DNA of 64,000 nucleotides. It comes from Allolobophora icterica (taxonomy: Eukaryota > Annelida > Clitellata > Crassiclitellata > Lumbricidae). The stretch spans positions 24,521,189-24,585,188 of the forward strand of contig OY744617.1 in the NCBI GenBank assembly GCA_963556255.1. The letters are read 5' to 3'. The notes beneath the pieces are model-generated. The model saw only the letters and a list, made by a program, of their open reading frames with translations. It had not been told where the DNA came from and did not search any database. The position numbers and the translations under genes are program-made. This document shows positions 24,634 to 36,371 of this stretch, piece by piece. The stretch's first letter is position 1; each line of letters opens with the position of its first letter.

Positions 24634-24829
24634 CAGGGCCGTAGCCAGGATTTTGTTTCGGTGGGTGTTTTCTGTTTCGGGGGGTGTTTTCTCGTCCTTG
24701 AGCAAGCCGACAAGCAACCGAGTCAACCGACCAAGGAGTTTGGAGTTAGTAACTGCATTATTTAATTTTTACATTATTTAATTTCGGGGGTGTTTAAACA
24801 CCAAAAACACCCCCCTAAATACGGCCTTG
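24634..24829. mobile_element. hAT-like MITE, perfect 8-bp TSD gtcgttag
   Basis: Termini CAGGGCCGTA and complement of TACGGCCTTG; duplications gtcgttag at 24626-24633 and 24830-24837. 196 bp, with GGGGTGTTT/AAACACCCCC inner repeats. Confidence 0.9.
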
Positions 24830-25603
24830 GTCGTTAGAATTAGGTGTTTGGAATGAGCATCTCCAATTGGTAAGCTGTCGTATTTGTTGCCATAATGATG
24901 CTACTAATCATCGACGTTACCATAATCATCGTTACAGTTCAGCGCTTATTGTCGCCTTCGTCCATTATCGTTATAATAATTTTCATCATCATTATCATCG
25001 TCGGAAACATGGATGATGTATTTCTGGAAGTTTCTGGAATAGGTTCCTCCTTAGCATCTTACGACATGGGCTTCTCAGTCTATCTTACCTCTTTTCCGTA
25101 AGCGAGGATCCCAGGTCGGCAGTGTAGATTATGTAAAGATTATGTATTTAACACTTGCGCTACAAGATTGCTAATTATGAGCTGTAAAATTGCTAATGAT
25201 AAACTAAAGACGTTTTTCTATAGCGCTTTTAGTTATCGCTCAAAATCATTAGTTGATGCCTCTCCAGGATTTTAAACTCTCATTCATTCACTCATTCACT
25301 CAGAGGACTTATTAGCGCCCCCAGATACATCCTAAGGTTAGCCTTTTCCACTCGGATTAAATATTGGTATCGTTCTCCCCAAATCTGAATATTTTTACAC
25401 GTAAAAACCTGAACGAACAGTGTGATAGTATACATTGTATATAACAGTTGTCTAAGCCATTATTAATTATTTTTAACCAAGAAACATGATCAACAATACC
25501 GTCAGTGAGTCCAGTGTTCAACTTTATTTGTATGTTGTCAGTGTATGGTAGTCCTTGAAACATAGGTGAGCCATACGATCGTCAAACTTGGACGCTAGTC
25601 ATA

Positions 25604-25666
25604 TGTCCCACCAGGTGGGACATTCGATCGGAATGAGAAAATCAAAATGTCCCACCAGGTGGGACA
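25604..25666. promoter_or_regulatory. Two identical 19-bp palindromes
   Basis: TGTCCCACCAGGTGGGACA occurs at 25604-25622 and 25648-25666, start-to-start 44 bp. Each is a perfect 9-bp inverted repeat around one A. The arrangement resembles a pair of dimeric protein-binding sites about 1 kb upstream of the GPCR, but the role is a guess. Confidence 0.45.
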
Positions 25667-26682
25667 GTCGAGTGGAAAAGGATCCTAATCAGCCCAATTT
25701 CGGCGAAAAAGAACAGTGTTTAGAAGCTTGTAGGAAATGTGTCATGTTCCACTGTTCTCACTGGTGGCTAAATAGGCCCGTGACGTACATTAACCCGAAC
25801 CACGGAGAGGTTATACAGTTTTTCCTTTTAATTACTACAACTAGGCAGAGTTACGTTGCCAGTCAAGGTGGCGCACAGGATACCAATTACCCCCATCTCG
25901 CTACATGTATGACGAATCGTAGTAGGAGAGTTGAAGCAGGCTGCGACAGTATGTATGTAAGCATGTATGGATGTATGTATGTATATATGTATGTATAATA
26001 TTGTATATATGTATGTGAACACTTATATAGAGCTTCTCAAAACCCACAAGGATGCTGTAACACGGCTAGATCTATAGCAGATCCAACAAGGTGAATGTGG
26101 AATTAATAATTAATTCATGTTAAACAACCATAAACAAGACACACAAAGGCACAAGTAAAAGACTTAGTGTGCATTGTAATGTAAATACTTTGCAAACTTA
26201 ATACTGATTGTGTTTATAATGCTTAGATGGCCTGCTGATGTCTAAAATAATGTGCAAGTTTTTCAATGATTGCTATTCTTATATTTTGATGCTGTGAAGT
26301 TTTAGTGAATTTTGTCCGACGAAGCAGTAATTATTACAATGTGAATCTAACCCTGATAATTGACTTTTGTTCGACGATATCTGTAAAAATTGTGTAAATT
26401 CTTTTATTGAAATTGGTTGTAATATTGAGATGCGATGCAAATAGGGCCTATTATCTGTAAATAATAATTGTTAAAGTTTCCATTGATTTTGGTTCCACTA
26501 TCTAGATGCTATATCGATAGACAGATGATTAAAATAGTAGATTTGTCACATTTTTTTACAATCGGTTTAGTCTTATAATATTGCTTATCCTATAAATGTA
26601 CAAATTTCAATTTTGTCCGACGAAACAATTATCTTGTGAATCTAACCTTGATAATTGACGCTATTTCTGCCTTGTAGATGTA

Positions 26683-27858
26683 ATGATGACCTCCGTAAAT
26701 GCTCTTTTAACATCTCTGAACCAGACGAACTGGGTCTTTGACCCATTTGATGCAGGATCAACACTTTCACAAAACCAATCGACAGCTGAACATTGGACTC
26801 AACAGACGCAAGAATTTCAATTCGACAGCGTGAATGGCACTACACCATCTGTGTCATCTTTCCGTAGAGGCAGTTACCTGTACTGCCATTATACTTCTAA
26901 TATCGTGATTTTTATCCTTTGTGTCTTTGGTATTATCGGCAATTTCGTCACGATTCTTGTTCTAAGACGAGATCCGGAGAAAGAGAGCCCGACCGTTTGG
27001 CTCCTGAAGACCTTGGCTGTGGTCGACAACATCTTTCTTTCATTTACAGTCCTAAGTGTGTCCATTCATAGGATCGTCCTGACAACCGGTTGGACATACG
27101 AACTGTCGAAAGTGCTTGAATACTTTTCTTATGTTCAGTATCCCCTTGTTACAATTACTCACACGCTTACTGTCTGGATTGTGGTGCTCATTACAGTTGA
27201 CCGTTATCTAGCTATTTGCAAACCGATGCACATCAGATGGCATAAGTTACGACGAATGAAGCTAACTTTCCTTTGGTTGTTTATTCTTGCTGTTTTCTTA
27301 AACGCTCCTCTTTTCTCCTCTGCTCCGATGTTTGAATTATTAAAGGACGAATGTTTGTTTACAAACGGCACTATATCTGTCGAAACAACCGAATCTAGTT
27401 ATTGCGTAACGCTAAAGTATCTTCTTTTGAATGTCTTAGGGGTTTACAGTGTAGTGTTATATGTCTTTCTTAGCTCCTTTGGTCCGCTCTTAATTTTGAT
27501 AATTCTTAACGTTCGTATTGTCTTGCGGCTTCGTGCCTTGAAAAAGAAGCGACGCCAGATGTCGCCACAAATCAACAGGGAAAAAACCATCATAAAAATG
27601 GTGTCAACAGTAGTTGGCGTATTTTTTCTTTGCCAGATGCCAACGACTCTCCTCGGAATTATATTCACGACCGACGTCGGAATGGATATGTACATGCTGT
27701 TGCTTTGTACTCATAGCTTGTCTTATGTACTCGTGGTTTTAAACTCAGCGATAAACTTTCTCATCTACTGTCTTATTAATGAAAGATTCAAACGAATATT
27801 CTGCAGCATGTTGCCATGTCGCACACGGCAAAGAACAGATGTCGTTCTGATAGTGTAG
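26683..27858 (+). CDS. Intronless class A GPCR, neuropeptide (FMRFamide-like) type
   Basis: 391-aa rhodopsin-class receptor in one exon, presumably at the plasma membrane. Residues 1-70 are extracellular with N-glycosylation sequons at N13, N31 and N51. TM1 has GN (86-87), TM2 LAVVD (111-115), TM3 ends DRYLAIC (173-179), TM4 W198, TM5 P268. A basic third loop (LKKKRRQ, 286-292) follows. TM6 carries FFLCQMP (314-320) and TM7 NSAINFLIYC, so the NPxxY proline is Phe359. This CQxP plus NFxIY combination is typical of FMRFamide-receptor-like invertebrate GPCRs. I see Ser149 where Cys3.25 is expected, so the usual TM3-ECL2 disulphide may be absent. Helix 8 is NERFKRIF, followed by Cys residues; the protein ends DVVLIV. 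MM at the start: the second ATG (26686) is equally possible. Ligand not inferable. Confidence 0.9.
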   Translation: MMTSVNALLTSLNQTNWVFDPFDAGSTLSQNQSTAEHWTQQTQEFQFDSVNGTTPSVSSFRRGSYLYCHYTSNIVIFILCVFGIIGNFVTILVLRRDPEKESPTVWLLKTLAVVDNIFLSFTVLSVSIHRIVLTTGWTYELSKVLEYFSYVQYPLVTITHTLTVWIVVLITVDRYLAICKPMHIRWHKLRRMKLTFLWLFILAVFLNAPLFSSAPMFELLKDECLFTNGTISVETTESSYCVTLKYLLLNVLGVYSVVLYVFLSSFGPLLILIILNVRIVLRLRALKKKRRQMSPQINREKTIIKMVSTVVGVFFLCQMPTTLLGIIFTTDVGMDMYMLLLCTHSLSYVLVVLNSAINFLIYCLINERFKRIFCSMLPCRTRQRTDVVLIV

Positions 27859-28127
27859 GAGAGTTTTTAACGGTTTTGTGAAAGGCTGGACTTCCGACTA
27901 CGCCGAGAGTAAACAATTTCAACGTTTTAAATGAAGTCGTTGATTTGATACTTGAGTAAACCGACGTTTTTAGACTTCCGTTTGAACATGTTCGACATAC
28001 GGAAGACCTACGTTACCTGAACTTCCCCTATACGAAAATATTTTTCTGTGGCAGCTTAATAATATTTTGATTCATTGTTGTGTTCACCTTGTTTATTTGT
28101 TGCATTAGAATGACACATGTGGCCTAA
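27859..28127 (+). other. GPCR 3' flank
   Basis: AT-rich sequence after the stop with no feature I can support; presumably 3' UTR. No clear AATAAA is seen close to the stop. Confidence 0.4.
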
Positions 28128-28412
28128 CAGAGCCGTAGCAACAAAGAACGTGGCCCCCTCCGAACATACGTCCGGGGCCCCTTACATGCGGAAACTGGAA
28201 TGCGGTAATACAGAATATACAGGGTTCATATTATGTACACAAGGCCTACGACCTACAGTGTACATGTATTCCAATAGCATTATGTGATGTATCAAAACAG
28301 TACCATAATGACTTCCCGCCGTTCACGGTTATTTTTTGCCACTTTTAGGGGCCCCCTTCCAGGAAGGGGCCCCTCCGGTCGGAGGGTACGGAGGGCGGTC
28401 GCTACGCCTCTG
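28128..28412. mobile_element. hAT-like MITE, perfect 8-bp TSD tggcctaa
   Basis: Termini CAGAGCCGTAGCAAC and, complemented, CAGAGGCGTAGCGAC; duplications tggcctaa at 28120-28127 and 28413-28420. 285 bp, GC-rich ends (ggggcccc). Confidence 0.9.
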
Positions 28413-28420
28413 TGGCCTAA

Positions 28421-29518
28421 CCCTTTATTGCATAGGATTTTTTTTCGCTGAAAAAAATATATGTGCTAGGAAATGCATATTGTAACCAATTGGCACTGTT
28501 CTAAGGTCTAAATTATGCACAGAATTTGTATATTTGAAGAAAGAATAACTTTAACCAAATGGTAACTACATGCAGGGGCGTCTATCCCCCCCCTAAGTCA
28601 TTGGAGCAGCGTCCCTTTTCCCCCTCCTCTTCCCCCCTCGCCGTTCCTTCCCCCCCTAAAATGGTGGCACACACACTGACAAATCTTTCCCCCCTTATTT
28701 CTTGGATGGCGCATTTGCTCCAAGGTTTCTATGGTGTAGACGCCTCTGACTACATGCAATAGCCACAGAGGTAACCAGTTACCAATTGGCAACTACATGC
28801 ACTGAGTGGGTGTGCAATACGTCACCGTTTGGCAACAAGATGCAAAAGTGGACAAACTATGCATTTTCGCGATTTTTGAAGCTCAAAATGCAAAATTTCA
28901 TGGCTAACGTTTTCAAGAATTAAAACTATGCCATCGTACAAAATGTTGGCACTTGGTAATTATAACATCAAAAACTTATTTCCTGCAGTGTTGTAAATTG
29001 TCACCATTTGGCTAATATGCTATCAATACTTATATTCTTGATGGTTGCATATTGTTGCCATATGGTGTCATGAGCTTTCGTTGGAAATGCAATGAAAGTG
29101 CATGTTGTTGCCAATTGGTAGTGTTTTTAAAAACCTGCAGTTGCACGTAGTGACCAAACGGACGGTCATACAAACGTGTGGAAATTTCTTATATTAAACT
29201 GTCTTAGCTGTTGATTAAAACGGACTTTAAATCAAGAATAATTTAGCCATAGGTATGATTTTTATCAGTTCTTTAAGTTATGTATTAATATTCATATCTG
29301 CACTGTGAAAAAGACGATTTTCTTGTTTTTTAACTTTTGACTTTAGAAAGGAAACTTTTTGTTTTTCGCCGCTTAGACCACGCTCTTGCGTAGTTCTTTG
29401 CATAGAGAAAATATTCTAGATAGGTACTGAACATCGCGCCATAGAGCAGAGAGGTTCATATAGCTCTGAATATGGATTTTGTGAGTGTTACCAATTGGTC
29501 ACAAAATGCAATAAGGGG
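28421..29518. mobile_element. piggyBac-like non-autonomous element with CCAATTGG motifs
   Basis: Termini CCCTTTATTGCAT and, complemented, CCCCTTATTGCAT (12 of 13), flanked by CTAA on both sides (28417-28420, 29519-29522), close to the piggyBac TTAA target. Inside, a degenerate motif like TGCATATTGTAACCAATTGG occurs about eight times in both orientations (28474, 28771, 28811, 28991, 29044, 29100, 29135, 29488). No transposase. A hAT MITE is nested at 28573-28748. Confidence 0.6.
28573..28748. mobile_element. hAT-like MITE nested, 8-bp TSD actacatg
   Basis: Termini CAGGGGCGTCTA and complement of TAGACGCCTCTG; duplications actacatg at 28565-28572 and 28749-28756. 176 bp with long C runs. Confidence 0.9.
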
Positions 29519-29522
29519 CTAA

Positions 29523-30336
29523 GACAAGGTGCAGATCTTTGTGCGGATGCTCAAAAGGAACCCACGTAGAACCCATATTCCCATACGAATACGTATAGAG
29601 CCGATACGGGTCCGATCTAATGCCCAATGTATGCAATATATGGCGCATTGCTTATTCGAGCCCATATAGGCACATTTGGCCTCTCGGTCTCCTGTAAACT
29701 GTCAAAACGATCAAACTTTTTGAAAACTTATGAAATTTAAATTGAACTATAAGCTTCTCTCCAGAATTGCTTAAAATAAATTACTTTTTGCAATTTATGA
29801 GCATTTCTTAATAATAAACTACTTTTTCTAATTTACGAGCATTCCCTTAAACAATGTCGACTTAGGCCGTAATTATTTCTAACTTATGGTTTTGGCTTTA
29901 AGTGATCGAGACAGGGGAAGTGATAGACGGAAACTTTAAATGCGCAATGTCCGTTGAGCAGGAAGCAGTCCTACAAAATACCTGTATACAGGATAGACAC
30001 CAGGCGGTTTAAAAATCTTACTAAGCATTCAAATTACAGGTTTTATCCATTATCGCAATGTCTGTAATATGGACATCATGCATGTTATAAATAGGCTGTT
30101 ACTTTAGCCATCACTTTTTATGCATGATATTAAATTAACGATTATTGTCTTCAGTCATGCGCCCTTTCAGTAGTAGGCTATAATAGGCCTATGCATTGGT
30201 AACCTCTCTCTGTGGTAGGAAAGCCTATCAAGTGATAGTTCTTGCTAAATATTAAGATATCGGTACGTTGGAAGGATTCTTCGTATAAAGCAAGTACTAA
30301 CAAACCTTCAAGCCTACCAGTGTTCTTATTATATGA
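29523..30336. other. Unassigned spacer
   Basis: No gene, no repeat that I recognise. A patch at 29570-29690 is rich in cccatat/atatggg inverted words. Confidence 0.5.
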
Positions 30337-30464
30337 CTAGCTGGTTTACCCGGCATTGCCCGGGGTTATAAGTTTCAATCCCTGTAGCGAATAAGCAACA
30401 AATTTAGGTATAAGTTTAAATCCGTGTAGCGAATAAGGAAGAAATTTAGGCGACCTGTGGGGGA

Positions 30465-30685
30465 GACTGCTTCGCAGTCTTGTGTACGCCTTCTGACGTA
30501 CAGCTGAGACTGATTCGCAGTCTTGTATATGCCTTCTGGCGTATAGCGACCTCTGCCGTGGACTTATTGCTTCGCAGTAGCCCTGTGGCGGCGACTGCTT
30601 CGCAGTCTTGGAGGCCCTTGTGGCGTCTGGCGACCTTAGGGGGAGACTGCTTCGCAGTCTCCCGTGGACTGAATGCTTCGCAGTC
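30465..30685. repeat. Array of GACTGC-TTC-GCAGTC hairpins
   Basis: GACTGCTTCGCAGTC or close variants at 30465-30479, 30508-30522, about 30564-30579, 30593-30607, 30645-30659 (extended stem 30641-30663) and about 30668-30683. Each forms a small stem with a TTC loop. Confidence 0.75.
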
Positions 30686-30844
30686 GAAGAGGGTGAACCC
30701 GGCGTTGTCGGGATAAAGAAAACGCCAGAAATCTAACCCTCACTGCCCTTAGTAAAGCAGAGTCTTTGAACATAGAATTTTGCTGTAAAACGATGAATAT
30801 AGTTCGAATCGATCGTAATTAAATTTTGTGCGAAAGTAAACAAC

Positions 30845-31036
30845 GTCGTTATGCGCATTATTAATGACGTTGGGGAATACCCGCGCCATAAATAGAACCG
30901 CTTGGCAGTGGAAGAGGCGAGCTGGGGCGTGAGGGACGGTGTCGTTATGCGCATTATTAATGACGTTGGGGAATACCGGCGCCATAAATAGAACCGCTTT
31001 GCAGTGGAAGAGGCGACCTCGGGCGTGAGGGACGGT
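30845..31036. repeat. Tandem repeat, 2 x 96 bp
   Basis: gtcgttatgcgcattattaa starts at 30845 and 30941; the two units differ at only a few positions. Part of the Helitron-like element. Confidence 0.9.
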
Positions 31037-31269
31037 CGGTTGGGTAGAGTTTTGGGGATTTTCACCATGTTAGCGGTGAAAGGGGGATACGCGAACCCCT
31101 CCACTGGGTGTCCGATGCCGAGGCCGACACAGTAGTGAAGGTTTCGAGTGAAAAGGTGCAAAATTGTAGAAGTTAATCCCGGTCAAACAGACAGACAGAC
31201 AGACACACAGAATTCTCGCTTTATTTATATAGATGAAGTAGTGAAAACAGCTTGACCTACTTTCGCGTT

Positions 31270-32502
<1,233 letters not shown>

Positions 32503-32761
32503 CTACGAATGCACTCTAATCAACAGACCAGCTGCACAGATCAACCAAAAAGGTCCGATGTATCTTTCCGAGTTAGCAGCATTGGTCTGACTTGCGTATC
32601 CATCCGGTGAGCCGCCGCCTTTACGCCCATCGCTGACCGCCTCAATGCAGGCAACGTCTCTGGATCTGATGTACGGACACCTGTTGCGAATGCTGCCAAC
32701 CACAGCAATGCTACCACTACTGATGACACTGATTCTTTGCCCTTAGACCGTCCAAGATTTT
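32503..32761 (-). pseudogene. GGT: GGT copy B exon 11, 2-nt deletion
   Basis: 259 nt against 306 in A and C. The difference is a 48-nt in-frame loss of the Thr/Ser-rich linker, a 3-nt gain (KGGGS) and a 2-nt frameshifting loss (A gatgacagtgtgattc, B gatgacactgattc). The downstream frame still reads VGSIRNRCP, SDGRKGGGSPDGY and the hydrophobic IGPFWLICAAGLLI tail. Confidence 0.85.
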
Positions 32762-34466
32762 CTGGAGACACAAAACACAGAAATGAAAAATTCGAATAAG
32801 TACCTTGTAGGACACGGGAGTTTGTTCGGTGGCGCGCCGCGTATAAATTCTAACGATTGTAGGCCTGAGCTTGCTAAGTGCATTCCTTGTAATCATCCTG
32901 GATTCCTGGATAAGTTTTTCTTATGCATATTTGTCTCTATTACTGAACTGTTACCATTTGATACCGGCGTAGGCTGGGAAGTTAATGACAAGTCACATGA
33001 TGGTGCAGCGAACCTGAGATTGCCATGCTACGGTTTACTCATGTTTAAGAAATAAGCATGCATTAGGCAGATTTCTCTGATTATTCGCTCCAATTTGAAT
33101 TTCTAAGTTAATAATTATTATTATACACTGTATGTACTACTAACTCTCCGACAGGTGGCTACACGCCAATTTGAGTTCTAAATTTGGAAGCCCTAATTTT
33201 GGCTCCGGAGGTCCTGTGATTGTTGACAATACTTCTGGATGAGCAAGGAAGTCGTCGCCATTTTACCTGTTGCAAATTTATACAATTTAGGTCGTTTAAG
33301 TTTGCAATTCGAGTAATGGTGCAAATAGTTGTTGAGATTAAACAGTTCTTTAGTAGCGATATGAGTATGATGCAGAACTTTCGAAGATTTGAGTCGATTT
33401 GAAGATTTTGAAGATGTGAGTTTTAATGTGGACCTAGCAATGAAATGCTGTTGGCAGGCGCTATAGAAGCTGCGTATTGAGAACATTGACTGATCGCTCT
33501 TGTCGACGATGCAGCCACGCCGTGTCCAACTGGAGTTCGCCTACACGTTGAAGTTGCGTTGAAGGGGTTATAAACTTTTTTCTTTTCAATTTGAGATATG
33601 AAAATGTGATAACCGCCCCGATTGCAATTTACCAAGAGCTCTATAGCAGTTAGCGTGCAGTATTTCTGATAGGGATTGGAAAGTTTGGTAATCCTCCGAA
33701 CGGCGGTTCCAAATTCTAATGCTGCACGCTAACTTCCGAGAACCATGGACAACACTCTAGGAATCCTGACAGTTCCACTTCCACAAATGAACCCCGGACA
33801 GTCGGATAAATGACGATAGTTAGCCAACCACATGTGGTTAAGCGTAGTGAGCGCCTACAGCCTATGTATTATGGTAGCAAGGCTTGGCCACATGGTGATG
33901 TGGTTCCCTCCTCCTGGCAGCTCCTGCATAGACCCATGGCAGCGCGCGACCGCTACAGGGCCTCCCGCTACAATTACTATGCCGTCCCGTGTCCTCTGCC
34001 ACTGTGGGGCTGAAGAGAAAGAAATCAGCACCTGTCCTACGTTCCACTATGAAACATCAGACTTTAATTTTTTACTTAAGTTGCTGAGTGACATGCATGC
34101 GTGAATCTTTATTCCACAAGACAATTTCCTGGGATGTTAGCTGGATTGAAACTACGACTAGAATGACTGTTCCCAAAAGCCGCTTCTTCGGATGATACCA
34201 GGACAACTCTGATAGTAAAGGTATTCGTAAAAATATACACGACAGTAGGTGGGACTCCACTGGAATGGAACAAACCGACTTATAGGCCCTTGCTTCTAGA
34301 TTGGATCTAAATGGAACGGAATACTTAAATCTAGGTTTCTTTTCAAACCTTTCACCTGATGAGAATAAAAGTAAGTTAAATACAATTATCTCGTAATCAC
34401 AAAGAGAAAGTCAGTTATGTAAAGTAAATGTTTTTTAATTACAATATAAAGAAGATTCTTTCACAC

Positions 34467-34580
34467 CTGATCTAGCCAAAGTTCAGCATCGACTTGATTG
34501 GGAATGAGCTGATGATGAACCCTTGCCATGTCTGTAGCATTACCAAGGTTGAAATCAAACCAAAGAGAGTTCATGGCTAC
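34467..34580 (-). CDS. GGT: GGT copy B exon 10
   Basis: 114 nt, VAMNSLWFDFNLGNATDMAR then VHHQLIPNQVDAELWLDQ. Acceptor tttacag, donor GTGTGA, same phase as A and C. Confidence 0.88.
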
Positions 34581-35188
34581 CTGTAAATGTTGAATTAACG
34601 TAAACACAGTTGGAACGTTTTAGACGGAAAGAGTAAGTAACCTTAAAGTGTTCAAGTCGTGAAGAACTTGAGAATATAGACAGTGCATATTTAGACGACA
34701 GAAACCAATAGAAATTTATAGTGGCAGTGATGAATGCGGGGGATTGAACCTCACTTTTGAGACGTCGTTAGAAAGCATTATAAACAGTTCAGACTAAGGT
34801 ATGAAGTTTGCTTGCGTTCATAGCAAAGTGCTTCACTAATATTTTGCTTGCTGTCTCATCTTAATGTAATTAACACATCCTTTCTGAACGTTCTTATTTT
34901 ATATCCCGGTTAATTGCACGCTTATAGTAACACGTGATGTCATGCGGTGACTTGGGATCACTTAAAGTATTGATGATACTGACAAAGATAACGATAATGA
35001 TGATGACGACGGTGATGGAGTTGATGATATTAAATTTTCCGCATGCAGCGACTTGGGATCAATGAAAAAACATCCACGTTTCGGTGTTTCAAATTTAATT
35101 AATTAATTATAGTAATAATAAAGAATTGACGGTGATGATGATTGTAGTGATGATACAGAAGATGAAAATGATGATTTCCGGACGTGAC

Positions 35189-35427
35189 AAGCTGTTGCTG
35201 TTGTGATAAATTCGGAACCGGAGGCTCCAGAGACAAACACCGTTGATCCATTTGCATCCAAGACGATGGTAGGATTCCTGGAAGACATTGGCCTCTTGCC
35301 GGGAACAATGTAATTGTTCGGAGAAGCTGGTGCGCCAAAGTGATTCTCCGTATCAGGTGTAGAGAAGTCCTCCATGTCGTTGTTGAATATTATACCAGTT
35401 CTCTTACCGCGACATTTAGAACCAAAG
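35189..35427 (-). pseudogene. GGT: GGT copy B exon 9, damaged donor and motifs
   Basis: Reads MEDFSTPDTENHFGAPASPN, then [15 protein letters not shown] (A and [10 protein letters not shown]) and SGASGSEFITTATA ([15 protein letters not shown]). The left boundary is uncertain. Ending at GCT T|GTCACG shifts the frame by 2 nt; ending at CAC|GTCCGG keeps phase but uses a poor donor. Confidence 0.75.
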
Positions 35428-36183
35428 CTTCAGAACAACGTATCAACAGGAAGCCAATGTAAATATCTACCAGCACAAGAAATTTGGCAAATATCCCAGT
35501 TTCGTTCAATCGAATATAGGGTAGTTTACAGATAAGAGGAATGCGCCCAATCAAGTGCGCAGCGGAACGCAGCACGCGTTCAAGGCAGTTCAGTCGAGTG
35601 AAGGGAAGTCCAATATAAAGGGACCAGCTGCAGTAGTTAAGCCGACAGGTAATGAACGCATGAACAAGAGTATAGCAGCAGATTGGGGGAAAAGAGAGCG
35701 GACAACAATGCGAAGCTGTCGTAGCTGAAAGTAGCAAGCGCGGCTCGGCTGCGAGATGTGCGGTGAGAGGGTGAGTTCTGAATCCAAGATGACGCCAAGA
35801 TTAAGTAGTAATAATAGAATCTTATGCTATGTTACTTATTCTAACTAATTTTTGTTAACTAATTTTAAGTAATTTTGTTTATCGAAACTTATTCATAGGC
35901 TAATTTTCTGTTCATGTAAACACGAAGTAGCGCGAAGTACAATAAACACTTATGAGACTTCTATAACAAAAGCCTGTTACTGCAACATATTGGATTACAT
36001 TGATGTTACTGAAACATATTAATATAACACAATTAGTATATTAGTATAATAATAAAATAGTCACTAGGCGAAGGACACAACTCATCAGAATTTTCACAAT
36101 AAAAATCATGACTTAAACTTTGTATGATTCCGTCCTGTTTGTCTCTGTAATCGCTCTATTTAATTACGTATAAAATAACTTAC

Positions 36184-36371
36184 GATAAATTAAGCGATGA
36201 CGTCATAGACACGGCTGCGCCATCTGGTGCCAAGATATTCAGATGGGAGGTTCCCCCGTCTTGCTTAACTTCAAACGCCGGACCATAATAACTGATGTCG
36301 TGCGTTACGTTGTCATCGATCTGCAGACGTATTTCCTCAGCGTATCCGTCAGATGTCAGGTTGGCCACGAG
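36184..36371 (-). CDS. GGT: GGT copy B exon 8 (catalytic Thr)
   Basis: 188 nt. LVANLTSDGYAEEIRLQIDD, then QDGGTSHLNILAPDGAAVSM. The nucleophile Thr is kept but the usual Ala after it is Ser (GTSH). Donor GTAAGT. Confidence 0.9.

Larger units (their letters stand above)
23016..26682. other. Upstream flank of the GPCR gene
   Basis: No gene supported. Holds two MITEs (23269-23492, 24634-24829), a recurring short module (about 24180-24245: gcgctttagaaatttggagtttacga), two identical 19-bp palindromes (25604-25666) and a TATG-rich tract at 25950-26015. The sequence just before the GPCR ATG is AT-rich; I cannot assign a promoter. Confidence 0.55.
30337..31233 (-). mobile_element. Helitron-like non-autonomous element
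   Basis: On the minus strand it starts TCTATATAAATAAAG after an A (31234) and ends in a GC hairpin (CCCGGGCAATGCCGGG) followed by CTAG and a T (30336). This fits Helitron rules: 5' TC, 3' hairpin plus CTRR, insertion between A and T, no TSD. No Rep/helicase. The interior has an array of short hairpins (30465-30685) and a 96-bp tandem duplication (30845-31036). The same ends occur at 53268-53662. Confidence 0.65.
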
